Source: Owenia fusiformis
Lineage: Eukaryota > Annelida > Polychaeta > Sabellida > Oweniidae
Length of the DNA stretch: 64,000 bases
NCBI GenBank assembly: GCA_903813345.2
Contig: CAIIXF020000012.1
Coordinates: 17,861,520-17,925,519, forward strand
Direction: 5' to 3'
The notes beneath the pieces were generated by a model. That model did not search any database and was not told the DNA's origin. It saw nothing but the letters and a program-made list of their open reading frames with translations. Positions 1-10,921 of the stretch are shown here, piece after piece. A program made the translations under genes and the position numbers. Positions within the stretch are counted from its first letter, which is position 1, and every line of letters begins with the position of its first letter.

Positions 1-319
1 CGGATTTTCCTGTTCTCTCAAATATTCCCACATTTATTTTTTCGAATTTTTTGACTGATTAAGTGGATGCTCCTTCCCTTTTTTAAACCATCAAACGGAT
101 CCCGATAGTCTGTGTTTTTTCTCCATTGTCGTTTACAGTCATTACGCGAACGTTATAAATTATGAACAAATATGCGAGCGGCGATTATGACGTAGCGGGC
201 AGATATACTATATCTGCCCGCTCGAAGCGGGACGTAAAGCTATATCTGCCCGCTGATGAAAATATAAGATTTTACAAACCGGCTTTATGTACCTGTAACA
301 CGTCCGAGTATGGGATAAA
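1..319. repeat. Partial copy of a ~420-bp palindromic interspersed repeat
   Basis: This stretch matches 4540-4859 almost base for base, with only small indels and scattered substitutions, and is cut off by the window start. It contains a nested hairpin around 200-255 in which GGGCAGATATA faces TATATCTGCCC. It ends in GTATGGGATAAA, which is the right terminal inverted repeat of the complete copy. It carries no believable gene; the short frame at 162-362 lies wholly inside the repeat. Confidence 0.8.
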
Positions 320-1234
320 TATATATATATATATACTCTGTACACTACAACAATTTTCATAGTTGTACGTTTTCGTTTCGTCGTACTCACATGAGTCGGA
401 AAATAGAAAATATAGAGATTATCCTATATACATTTAGTGAGACAGATTTAGGGAAAATACCACCAGAACGTTTCAAATTGTGATAGAAGCGTGAATTTTG
501 GTACAGAGTTTCTTTAGAGAGTTTTAAAAAAATTGATCCGTGGCCGCAAGAAAAATTTTCACTTTTTGGTCCCAAAATTCAAGATGGCCGCCATTATATA
601 CTACAATCTTTCCAAATGTTAATACAAATGAAAAATATAATCATGTATTGAGCTACAAGTGCTAGATTTAAGTTCAAATGAAACTTTTATGTCTCTTGAA
701 CCTCAGCAATCATTTTAGATGCATTATGTGCCCACTAAGGGAATAAAATAGGTGTAAAACAAGGATCGGCACTATTACCATTATGTTTTTATGCGAATTA
801 ACATAAACATGTTCATATTATGCTTAGATGGTTATGTTGTAGATCAGATTCTCTCTCAATCACATATGTTCAAACATATATAAGGGTGTGAATTCAATAT
901 CAGTTGCTTAATAGAAGAAAACATAGCATGTGTCACTGGTTGTGCTCCAGATTGTGCTGGCACAATTAACGCAATTCTTAGTTTTAAGAGAACTACTGCT
1001 ACTGTTGTGATTCATTGACTTTATTCACCTTAATATGCATTCTTTCTTCAGAAAAAACTTCATTTGGAATTGAAATGATATTAATGTATCCATAAATGAA
1101 TAAATGGTGTGTGCTTTTGAGTGGACTGTATGAATCTGTATGATGAGATAACAATTAACAGACATTATTTTCTATTTTGATGATTTTATTACAATTTTGG
1201 TTGTTCAGACTTTCCTATTTAAATTAAACCAACA

Positions 1235-3820
1235 ATGAACCAGTTGAACAACTTTTACTCCAACTCCAAGTCTCCAGCCATGCTGAAGCATAGTATGGAC
1301 ATTATCAAAATTGCTGTGAAGACACTCAATCCCAATCAAGTCCCAGTTATTGCAGCTGATCAACCCCTGTATGCGTTGCTAAAGCAAATCCAATGGTCAT
1401 ATAGAGCAACTCATGGTGATGACAAATTTGTCATACTCTTTGGTGGCCTCCATATTGAGGCAGCATTTGAATGCACTATTGGTAACTGGCTCAGAGACAG
1501 TGGGTGGACCAATGCTTTAACTCAAGCTAAATTTGCTACCAGTGGGACAGCTGACTCCTTTCTGAAGGCATCCCACATAACCCGCACAAGATGGGCCCAT
1601 CAAGTTTCAGCATGCGCTTTGTATAATTGGACCACACAAACTATTCAAGGTGGATTCCAGTTCACATTAAAGATATGATTCAACTTGAAAATAATCATCG
1701 AACCATTCATGAGGCCTTTGTTGCAGGACATTTCACGGTCTCCAAGTCAGCCCGTTCTTTCTCATCACTAGCTGTGGACCATGCTCATGAGCAAAATAAT
1801 GCCCTCATCAAAGGTCAAGGTGGCGTTGTAGGAATCGCAGAAAGCCCAAATGCTCTAAGACGATGGATGGTGGCTGGTCCTGGAATTGCCCAGATTGTCC
1901 AAGAATTTGATGAAAACTCTGCGGTTGGTGATCTCAGAAACGATGATGATAACAGTCACCATGAGCAATGCCAAAGTATACAGAAACAGTTCAGTCAAAA
2001 TGTAACTGCCATGACAGATGTCATTGACAAGCTAGGAAATCCATTTCTTGCTGCAGATGATACTCTATATACAATAGACACTAAGGACATGACAGACCCT
2101 TCTGTGGTGACAACTGTCAGAACAATAGAAGACCTGGGACGCAGAAAATACCAAGAATTCTGTAATGAATGCCCTGTAAAGTCATCTGAAAGTATCAAAG
2201 CAACTATACCAAAGAACAATCTCCCCTTGTTTGGAAGCAAAATATCTAGTCAAACTAACACAAGTGCTACCAATACTGAACTAAGGAATGACTGTCAGCT
2301 CTTTTCAAGACTATACATTGCATGCCAAACCAGAAAGGTCGATATGAATGAGTTTTTCACCTATGAAAATCATGAGTTTCCCCCATCTATTGCTAAGCAT
2401 GGTCAGCTTCGTTCTTTAGCTAAATCAGAGCTGCTTGGACCCCTTAACAGATGCCAACAGCAAGCAAGATTAGTTACAGAGCGCCCAATTACAGAAGCTA
2501 CAGTCATAGATGGTGCTTTCCTCATTCACCTCCTAAATCCTGGAACAGCAAGAACCTTTAATGACTATCTGACCTCCGTGTTTCTACCAAGCGTGATGGC
2601 AGAATTACAATATGTTGCCCGCCTTGATTTGGTGTGGGATGAGTATCTCGATAAAAGTCTAAAAATGTCAACTAGACTGAAGCGTGGCCAGGGTGCTAGG
2701 AGAATGGTCTATAAAGAAAATGCAAACCCCAAAAACTGGCAATCTTTTCTTAAGAATGACAGCAACAAACAAGAATTATTTAGCATGTTATCTCGGGGAA
2801 TGATGGATGTAGAAACCAATGGTAAGCAGATAGTAACAACTCTTGGGCAATCAGTTCTCTGCAACCCACCAATATCACCTGATATCACATCAAAACCAAA
2901 TCTTCATGAGGAGGCTGACACCAAACTATTTGTTTTTCAGATGAAGGAAGCTGGGTACACCTCCTTTATGGTGAAAACTGGAGACACTGATGTTGTAGTT
3001 CTCGCAGTTGCTGCAGCTGCTTAACTCGAAGTTGACATATGGTTGGCATTTGGTCCTGCAAAGGATTTTAGGTATTATTCTAATCCATAGTTTTTAAAGC
3101 CTATCAATAAATATAGTCTGTTTCTTTTCATGAATTTAATTACAGAACTAAATTCCCCAAAATTTTTACATTTTCAGATATATTGCTGCCCATGAAATTG
3201 CCAATTCACTAGGTCCAGTGAAGTCCAGATGTCTACCAGTTTTCCATGCCCTAACAGGGTCTGATACAACTTCATGTTTCTACGGACATTGGAAACTTCA
3301 AGCATGGAAGCTGTGGGATGTTTATCCAGAGATTACAAATGGACTAAGTGCCCTAATGTATCCTGACGTCATAAGAAACATTCCATCGGAAGCATTTGAT
3401 AGCCTTGAAAAGTTCATAGTTCTGTTATATGACCGTACAAGTGAACAGGTAGACATCAATAAGGCCAGAAAAGAATTGTTTTGCAACAAAAGAAAGATGA
3501 TAGATAAAATCCCCCCAACTAGAGATGCTCTTAGACAGCATATTCTTAGGGTGGCTTTCCAGGGTGGCATTGTGTGGGGCCAGTATTTAAATCCTAGACC
3601 AGATCACCTTCAGTCCTAGCTTCAATGGGGTTGGAAAATTAGCCATACTGTTGTAGTGCCAAAGTGGACAGACCTTCCTCAGGCATCTAAGGCATGTCAG
3701 GTCCTTGTAAAGTGTGGATGCTTAAAAGGATATGGAGCCAGATGCTCATGCCACAAAAGTGGACTTTTATGCACCGAACTTTGCAAGTGTTATGGAAATT
3801 GTCATAATATGAAAGGATAA
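1235..3820 (+). pseudogene. Broken gene of a multicopy invertebrate family with nuclease-like (PIN/FEN-like) motifs and a Cys-rich tail
   Basis: One reading path can be followed through four damaged pieces. 1235-~1625 encodes an N-terminal block (VIAADQPLYALLKQIQW, then FVILFGGLHIE). A frame change near 1625-1680 leads to LDHTNYSRWIPVHIKDM and runs to 3024, ending in HEEADTKLFVF and GDTDVVVLAV. A TAA at 3022 breaks the frame, but the same frame continues to a GT at 3072; an AG at 3178 then joins in phase to exon 2 (about 3179-3820) with LTGSDTTS. A TAG at 3617 interrupts it again before a tail with many CxC pairs ending at 3820. The EEADT, DTDVVVLA and LTGSDTTS blocks resemble the acidic motifs of PIN/FEN-type nucleases; this is inference. 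From memory of related proteins, a segment before LDHTNYSRW appears to be deleted. It sits inside an inverted-repeat element and is probably dead. Confidence 0.65.
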
Positions 3821-4315
3821 ACGTTAACATTTAACTATGTTTATTCATATGAGAAAGTGTGGACCTGTCTTCAGAGTGACAACAGTTATCTGTGACCTTT
3901 AAAAGAATGTTACAGCAGCAATATTTGACATTTTAGATCTATATTTTGAGCATTAGTGACAGGATGATAAAATAAGTGAGGGATCAAATATAGATCCTTG
4001 TTAAACACCATTATTTATTATGAAATAGTCATATAATAGGGTAAAGTGTACTTCAAAAGCTATTTAAGGTCTTAAGTCAATGTTTCTACTGACACATAAC
4101 TCTTATTTAGCTGAATACATTCAACATTTTCTATTCTTGTAAAATTCTTGACGATAATGACATGCTATGGCGGCCATCTTTAATTTCATCTGAAATCTTT
4201 AAAATTTCGCTTGCGGCCACCGATCAATTTTTTTTAAATTGGATAAGGAAGTTATATACCAAAATTCACGCTTCTATCACAATCTGAAACGTTTTGTCAT
4301 AAATCTGACTCACTA

Positions 4316-4426
4316 ATATGAGGTTCAGGATATTGGGATTATCCTGAGGCAAATATAATATATTTGCCCGAGGGCCGCAGGTCCCGAGGGAAAATATATT
4401 ATATTGGCCAAGGGAACCTGAACCGA
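4316..4426. repeat. Small palindromic insertion inside the right arm of the 4-kb element
   Basis: GGTTCAGG near the left edge faces CCTGAACC near the right edge, and the middle holds AAATATAATATATTTG hairpins. The matching left arm of the large element lacks this block, so it was probably added after the arms formed. Confidence 0.5.
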
Positions 4427-4441
4427 CTATAGGATAATATG

Positions 4442-4859
4442 TTTATCCCATACCAATACAAATCTCATCTGGTTCACATTGTTCAATCGTGGAAATATTT
4501 TAGAATATTCACGTCCAGTTTTGTTTTCTTGGCCGTGGGCGGATTTTCGTGTTCTCTCAGATATTCCCACATTTATTTTCTCGAATTACTAATTGATTAA
4601 GTGGATGCTCCTTCCTTTTTTAAACCATCAAACAGATCCCGATTGTCTGTGTTTTCTCCATTGTCGATTACAGTCATTACGCGAACGTTACAAATTATGA
4701 ACAAATATGCGAGCGGTGATTATGACGTAGCAGCGCGGGCAGATATACTATATCTGCCCGCTCGGAGCGGGACGTAAAGCTATATCTGCCCGCTGATGAA
4801 AATATAAGTTTTTACAAACCAGCTTTATGTACCTGTAACACGTCCAAGTATGGGATAAA
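4442..4859. repeat. Complete ~418-bp MITE-like repeat with TTTATCCCATAC inverted ends
   Basis: The left end TTTATCCCATAC (4442-4453) is the reverse complement of the right end GTATGGGATAAA (4848-4859). The inner 4540-4859 matches 1-319 in direct orientation. The interior hairpin GGGCAGATATA/TATATCTGCCC is at about 4738-4795. No protein-coding potential is seen. Confidence 0.7.
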
Positions 4860-6058
4860 TGATTTTATGTTATATTCCTTGTTATATTCCTTTATGAAAA
4901 CACGGGACGATCGATACGTAAAGTTTTAGTGTATTGACCGATATTTGAACTTTGTACAGTAGGCCTACATCATCAATTATTCCATCATGCTTGTACGTTT
5001 TTTCGCTTGTTTGATACCGTAAATTGCACTTCCTGGATCCTAAATAAATTAGCTAGATTTCTCCATTCATTCTTAACGATACATTAAATATTTTTGCTTG
5101 AATTTCTACAAGACTTATAATGAGTACTTATGAGTAAATTTCAAGTGGAAATGAATGCGTATCGGGAAACCCCCCCCCCATCCCAATTTTGGAATTTGCG
5201 TCCCCTAGTAAAATTGCCACGCTACGCCACTGAAATCTGAAAAATTCCCTTTGTTCGAAGTCAATGTTATCAGAATAGTATCACAAATAGCGCTAATCTT
5301 GATAAATATTTTTGGGGTATGTTTTTCTGAGACCCAAGTGAAACAAGTGAGTATTTTTCAGTATAAATAAAAGCAGTTAAGTAGAACTACGATCATTTTG
5401 CGTGCGATAATATTGTTATAATTTTATAGTTTAGTCCAAAAAGTTACAAAAATAATGTGTCTTTTCTTTACGAAATCTAGCCCAAAAGTAGAAGTCAAGT
5501 GTCAGTGTCACATAATTTTGAAAAATCTAGCAAGCGTCCATATAAGAACATTCGAATTGTAGCCGTTATGGAATTATGACGTCATAAATACATATGGTCG
5601 ATTGAACAAAATGTGAAAATTTCATTGGATTCTGATTATTATTTCAAAAGTTATTCTAATTTCAACAAACCGGTCAAGGGTAAAGTGTTACGTCGTAGAA
5701 CGTATTTCACGGTGTTGGGGTAGTTTTAACTTTAAAATATGGTAGCTCGCATCAAACTTTTCGAGGAAAAATAGTATCACTGAAACGCAAATAAAAAAAA
5801 TTAAAATTATATATGAAATATATGCTTAACGTTTCTAGGTGACATTAGCCCGTATATCTCTAATTGTCCCCAGGTCCGTGCATGTCATAATTATAAATGC
5901 CGCATAATGTTTGGCTCTTCCCTTGAAAGTAGTTAAACATCTTGGAGACCTATAAGTGGTATACAATATATGCACACAACGATTTTAATTAGAGGTGCAG
6001 TGATTCCATTTTGTTTTAAGTTTTTTACATAAATTTATCCGTTCCAGTTTGCAGAAGT
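4860..6058. other. Intergenic, no gene seen
   Basis: AT-rich sequence with stops in all frames, one poly-C run near 5170 and no repeat structure I could define. Confidence 0.5.
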
Positions 6059-8193
6059 ACTCGAAGGCAAAAACCGCTTTTACAAACTGGCTTCTTACGT
6101 ACTACAGAAGCCGGCTTCTGGAGTCACCAAGAAGCCGGCTTTTAAAATCCGGCTTCTGAAGGACAACAGAAGCCGGCTTCTGGAGTCACCAAGAAGCCAG
6201 CTTTTAAAAACCGGCTTCTGAAGCACAACAGAAGCCGGCTTCTGGAGTCACCAAAACTGGCTCCAATAATGCACATAGAAATGATCGTGAGACAGTATCC
6301 CGTGATTCCCAGTTGCTAGATTCCCTCTACATAACTTGTGTAAGATGGAGCGAGCTGATTTGTAAACTGGCTCCAAGTTGGAGCCAGTTTTGAAAAATGA
6401 GCGGTGCGTTTTTATTTAACGGAAATGCAATGCATAATCTGTTCTGATTTAGTGAACGTGATCTAATTCATCGATATTTTTACTTAGAAATTTTCTCTCA
6501 TAGTTTTGGCTTGAAATGACTTTTTGCAAAGAAACTTGAAATAAGTTACAATTTTACGTATTTTTCAGTTTTTTCTTATTTTCATGCAAATTATACGAGA
6601 ATAAGATGCATAATGCACATAGAAATGATCGTGAGACAGTATCCCGTGATTCCCAGTTGCTAGATTGTCCCTACATAGCTTGTGTAAGATGGAGCGAGCT
6701 GATTTGTAAACTGGCTCCAAGTTGGAGCCAGTTTTGTAAAATGAGCGGTGCGTTTTTATTAAACGGAAATGCAATGCATAATCTGTTCTGATTTAGTGAA
6801 GGTGATCTAATTTATCGATATTTTTACTAAGAAATAAATTTTCTCTCATAGTTTTGGCTTGAAATGACTTTTTGCAAAAAAATCTTGAAATAAGTTACAA
6901 TTTTATGTATTTTTCAGTTTTTTCTCATTTTCATGCAAATTATACGAGAATAAGATGCATAATGCACATAGAAATGATCGTGAGACAGTATCCCGTGATT
7001 CCCAGTTGCTAGATTGTCCCTACATAGCTTGTGTAAGATGGAGCGAGCTGATTTGTAAACTGGCTCCAAGTTGGAGCCAGTTTTGTAAAATGAGCGGTGC
7101 GTTTTTATTAAACGGAAATGTTGCATAATCTGCTCTGATTTGGTGAACATGATCTAATTCATCGATATTTTTTACTTAGAATAGATTTTTCTCTCATAGT
7201 TTTGGCTTGAAATGACTTTTTGCAAAATATCTTTAAATATATTACAATTTTATGTATTTTTCTGTTTTTTCTCATTTTCATGCAAATTATACGAGAATAA
7301 CATGCATAATGCACATAAAAATGATCGTGAGATAGTATTTCGTGATTCCCAGTTACCAGATTGTACCTACATAGCATTTGTCATATGGGGCGAGCTGATT
7401 TGCAAACTGGCTCCAAGTTGGAGCCAGTTTTGAAAAGTGAGCGGTGCGTTTTTATTAAACGGAAATGCAATGCATAATCTATTCTGATTTAATGAATGTG
7501 ATCTTATTCATCGATATATGTGCTTAGAATTCAATTTATTGTGATAGTTTTGGCTTGAAATGACTTTTTCCAAAAAATCTTGAAATAAGTTACAATTTTA
7601 CGTATTTTTCAGTTTTTTCTCATTTTCATGCAATTTATACGAGAATAAGATGCATAATGCACATGACAATTATCATGAAACACTATCCCGTGATTCCCAG
7701 TTGCTAGATTGCCCCTACATAGCTTGTGTAAGATGGAGGGAGCTGATTTGCAAACTGGCTCCAAGTTGGAGCCAGTTTTGTAAAATGAGCGATGCGTTTT
7801 TATCAAACAGAAATGCAATGCATAATCTACTCTTATTTAACGAACATGATTTAATTCATCGATATTTTTACTTAGAATTAAATTTCCCCCATAAGTTTGG
7901 TTAAAATTACTTTTTGCAAAAAAATCTTGCAATATGTTACAATTTTACTTATTTTCATTTTTTCTCATTTCCATGCTAATTATACAAGAATAAGATGCAT
8001 AATGCACAGCAAAATGATTGAGAGAGAGAATCTGGCTTTTAAAACTGGCTTCTTGGTAACTGCAGAAGCCGGCTTCTGTAAGTCATTCGAAGCCGGTTTT
8101 TAAAAGCCGGTTTTTTGGTGACGCCAGAAGCCGGCTTCTGATGTACTGTAGAAGCCGGCTTTGAAAGCCGGCTTTGTATATTTGCCTTCGACT
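6059..8193. mobile_element. Non-autonomous inverted-repeat element with a satellite core
   Basis: The outer ends are inverted copies: TCGAAGGCAAA at about 6061 and TTTGCCTTCGA at about 8181. Inside each end lies a run of AGAAGCCGGCTTCTGG-type palindromes (about 6075-6260 and 8030-8178) arranged as mirror images of each other. The centre (6266-8010) is a tandem array of a 347-bp unit. Inverted ends plus a tandem core is an architecture described for small non-autonomous elements in bivalves and other invertebrates. It has no transposase gene. Confidence 0.65.
6266..8010. repeat. Tandem array of a ~347-bp unit, about five copies
   Basis: The marker ATAATGCACATA and its variants recur at about 6266, 6608, 6957, 7305, 7652 and 7999, giving spacings of 342-349 bp. 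Every unit contains the palindrome ACTGGCTCCAAGTTGGAGCC. The later copies are more diverged. Short open frames in both directions are by-products of the repeat. Confidence 0.85.
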
Positions 8194-9306
8194 CTTTCTC
8201 GTCGTTTCAGTGAGACCGTACTGTGGGACCGTACTGTAGTCTGACAATTAACGGCCTGTTGATTTCAACGAGGACCGCGGAAATGAACAAATATTACGAC
8301 TCCGAGTTATAATTTCTACGGCTACCATATACGGCCTGTAAAAACTGGATACGCCGTACAGAGTCCACAGTTTTCATATGCTCGCCGCAGAAATTCACTG
8401 ATTTAATTGATCTGCGGTCGACGTACGGCCGCCGTAAGACAAATGTGACTGGGCTGTAACCTTTCTGTTATCTATTTTACTTATTTTAATTCTATTGTTG
8501 TACAATATTGATTTCATAATACGTTCACCAAAAATACAATATATTAGCCACACCACAACAAGTTCAATTGTCATTTCATACATGAAATATAACATCGTAA
8601 AAAACATTGATGCCATTTTGAATTTACTAGCAGAAATTGCCCCCTCCCCACTTTACTTATTTTGTCCGATTTACGGCCGTGATAATGGACATTTACAGTA
8701 GATCGAAAATATGAAATATTTACCCTGTGCAAAGTCTAGTTATAAAGACGAAGCTCTCTTTTGTGAAGCGAAGTCGAACAAATGCAAAGGGTAGAAATTA
8801 CTGACTAAACGTTTAATTGAAAGTTTATAGTTTGTTGAAAGCCCATGGTATATATCGAAAACGAGTACCAATATAAAAAAATGACACTTACATGTAAAAG
8901 GATTGTAGGATTGTAACCACACTCGCCCAAACGTCTACTATTCATGGCTACCTCCATTTATAATTTCTCAGTCGCAAACCATACCACTGTTTTGGACACT
9001 TCCAACCACCTTCCCACACCTCAAAACAAGTAAAGGCCATATTTTTATTTTAATGGATATTTATTGTTTCAAACATCATAACATTGTTGACATATGTAAA
9101 TCTGCGAACTCAAAGTAAACACTTGTTTCACTTTACTCTAGATTTATGATCGTTGACCAGTAAACTCGAGACAATAAATTACAGTAGTGAAGTACCTTTA
9201 GAGGCATACAATATAACTAAATCTATGCAAGAAAGGTTTATACCAAAACAGAGAGCTGGTACGATAAGTTCAATAACAAAGATTTTAAGATTGAGAGTTT
9301 GAAACC
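8194..9306. other. Intergenic and probable 5' flank of the glycosyltransferase-like gene
   Basis: 8260-8440 has several TACGGCC-type motifs and a local GC rise; the remainder is AT-rich. No coding segment or strong repeat is recognised. Confidence 0.4.
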
Positions 9307-10293
9307 ATGAAAGTACATGTGCGTCTAGTGGTGAGAATGGTAACTCTGATTTTCATCGTGACGTTAATCCATCTACTGCTTAACTATTTGGAAGATACTT
9401 TATCATACACCATCATCAAACCCAGTGACATATTCATTGAAAGCTACGACTTCGCAACTACCGTAAAATCCAATAGTGACAACACAAATAATACATTATC
9501 AACATTGCGGTCAACTGGGATTAACTCAACCATTATCGCCATAGGATGCGCAATAAAAATTCGGCATAAGGATCTACAGAAAGACGACATATCCCATCTG
9601 CCTCTTTTTGCGGATTTACTTCCTTCATTTTGTTTAACAATGTCAAGAGGTTTCAAATATGATTTTTATTTTGCACATGATTATAACGACCCATTCTTCA
9701 TAAAGGACGATGCCTATAAGCGATTTAGAGGAATATTCAATGGGGTCTTGATGAACAGAAGTGAGTGTTATGAAATTCAGGACATTGAAAAAACGATAAG
9801 TATCCATTTTGTAAAGTGTAAATTTTCAGGCAAGCCAGCATGGGCCCAGAACGACGCTATGATGGCTGCGCACGCAGATAATGTGACGTATTTCTACAGG
9901 ATAAACGATGACACAATTTTAAAAACAAGTGGTTGGACTGAACAATTCATTGCTACTCTAGCTGCGTATGAACCTCCATTGATAGGTGTCGTTGGACCAA
10001 ACCACACAGGTGGCAAACTGTCCATTCTTACATACGAATTTGTACATAGACATCACATCGATATATTCGGATTCTACTATCCCCGGCAACTTAGTGCATG
10101 GTACGCAGACGACTGGATTACTAAAGTATACGAACCATCGAGATCGAAAAAATTAGGAAATATTAATTTAGTTCATACTAAAAAACTGGGCATTCGCTAC
10201 GATCACGATAAATCACATCACAGAATGTTACCAACATTGCTCATGAGAGATCGAAAGGTTTTACAAAAATATCTGGAAACTAGTTCTAAATAA
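9307..10293 (+). CDS. Putative Golgi type II membrane glycosyltransferase-like protein, 328 aa, single exon
   Basis: The start at 9307 gives a short basic head followed by a hydrophobic anchor at residues about 8-27 (VVRMVTLIFIVTLIHLLLNY), the layout of a Golgi type II enzyme. A stem with several NxT/NxS sites follows to about residue 75. The lumenal domain contains YFYRINDDTIL (acidic pair D201/D202), reminiscent of the metal-binding DxD of GT-A fold transferases, then GVVGPNH, FVHRHHIDIFGFYYPR and WYADDWIT. I know similar proteins of unassigned specificity in marine invertebrates; donor and acceptor are unknown. The gene has no intron. Its last codons (after YLET) lie in an inserted Penelope-like element; without the insertion the frame would read through to HPSLF and stop at about 10936, so only the extreme C-terminus changed. 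Confidence 0.75.
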   Translation: MKVHVRLVVRMVTLIFIVTLIHLLLNYLEDTLSYTIIKPSDIFIESYDFATTVKSNSDNTNNTLSTLRSTGINSTIIAIGCAIKIRHKDLQKDDISHLPLFADLLPSFCLTMSRGFKYDFYFAHDYNDPFFIKDDAYKRFRGIFNGVLMNRSECYEIQDIEKTISIHFVKCKFSGKPAWAQNDAMMAAHADNVTYFYRINDDTILKTSGWTEQFIATLAAYEPPLIGVVGPNHTGGKLSILTYEFVHRHHIDIFGFYYPRQLSAWYADDWITKVYEPSRSKKLGNINLVHTKKLGIRYDHDKSHHRMLPTLLMRDRKVLQKYLETSSK

Positions 10294-10909
10294 ATTCATC
10301 TGGTTAGTCTTTCTAAATTAATCATATTTTCCTTTTGTCTTAACCATACCTTGTTTTTTAATTTGTGACGTTTCGTCCAGCATGGTCGCTTGACTTTTTC
10401 GAACTGCTTGAAGTTGATACTTGATCTTGAGAGTTAATTAGCACTTTATTCCACAAACTTGATAATTCGTGATTGCCTGAGTCTCAGGCAGGAAATTAGA
10501 TATAAGACTATCAGAACATAAGAAAGATGTCTCTGATTGTGGACTGACTAGGTATACAAGAAGTGTTAGGAAAGAAGCCCAGTCATCATATGGGAAATCA
10601 GCAGTCACTGATCATGTGCGTCAGATGAACCATGTAGTTGATTGGGATAACGTCAAGGTTATAGACAATGAAGGTCAGAGAAATAAACGGTGGATAAAAG
10701 AGGCAATTTACATAAAGAAAGAAAAACAGTGTATGAATAGAGACTCAGGCAATCACGAATTATCAAGTTTGTGGAATAAAGTGCTAATTAACTCTCAAGA
10801 TCAAGTATCAACTTCAAGCAGTTCGAAAAAGTCAAGCGACCATGCTGGACGAAACGTCACAAATTAAAAAACAAGGTATGGTTAAGACAAAAGGAAAATA
10901 TGATTAATT
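10282..10909 (+). mobile_element. Truncated Penelope-like retroelement with 170-bp inverted copies at its ends
   Basis: A 12-bp direct duplication TATCTGGAAACT flanks the insert (10270-10281 and 10910-10921; the last base of the right arm overlaps it). The left part 10315-10484 is an exact reverse complement of 10741-10910, 170 bp with no mismatch that I could see. Between them a plus-strand frame encodes the end of an endonuclease-type region (10493-10867). Variable target duplications and inverted partial copies are known habits of Penelope-like elements. The perfect arms imply a recent insertion. Confidence 0.7.
10493..10867 (+). pseudogene. C-terminal fragment of a Penelope-like element protein (GIY-YIG endonuclease region)
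   Basis: The frame reads KLDIRLSEHKKDV, then SAVTDHVRQMNHVVDWDNV, RWIKEAIYIKKE and MNRDSGNHELSSLWN. This pattern (short repeated LxEH, TDHxxxxNHxxDW, RWIKEAxxI, NRDxGxxxLS) is what I recognise at the C-terminus of reverse transcriptase/GIY-YIG proteins in invertebrate Penelope-like elements. The reverse transcriptase and the GIY-YIG core are missing, so the fragment is 5'-truncated. It has no start of its own and is not expected to work. Confidence 0.6.
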
Positions 10910-10921
10910 TATCTGGAAACT

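Larger units (their letters stand above)
418..4437. mobile_element. Decayed 4-kb DNA-transposon-like element with long terminal inverted repeats
   Basis: The left end (about 418-595) and the right end (about 4140-4437) are inverted copies of each other. Both start with ATTATCCTATA and share the blocks TTAGTGAG.CAGATTTA, GTGATAGAAGCGTGAATTTT and GATGGCCGCCAT. The right arm is interrupted at about 4316-4426 by a small palindrome absent from the left arm. Between the arms lies one broken plus-strand gene (1235-3820). Long inverted ends around a single gene suggest a cut-and-paste element, but I cannot name a superfamily and found no clear target-site duplication. Confidence 0.65.

Noticed and set aside
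6565-7904. Repeated short frames on both strands within the 347-bp array
   Set aside because: Identical in each unit and too short, with no family resemblance.
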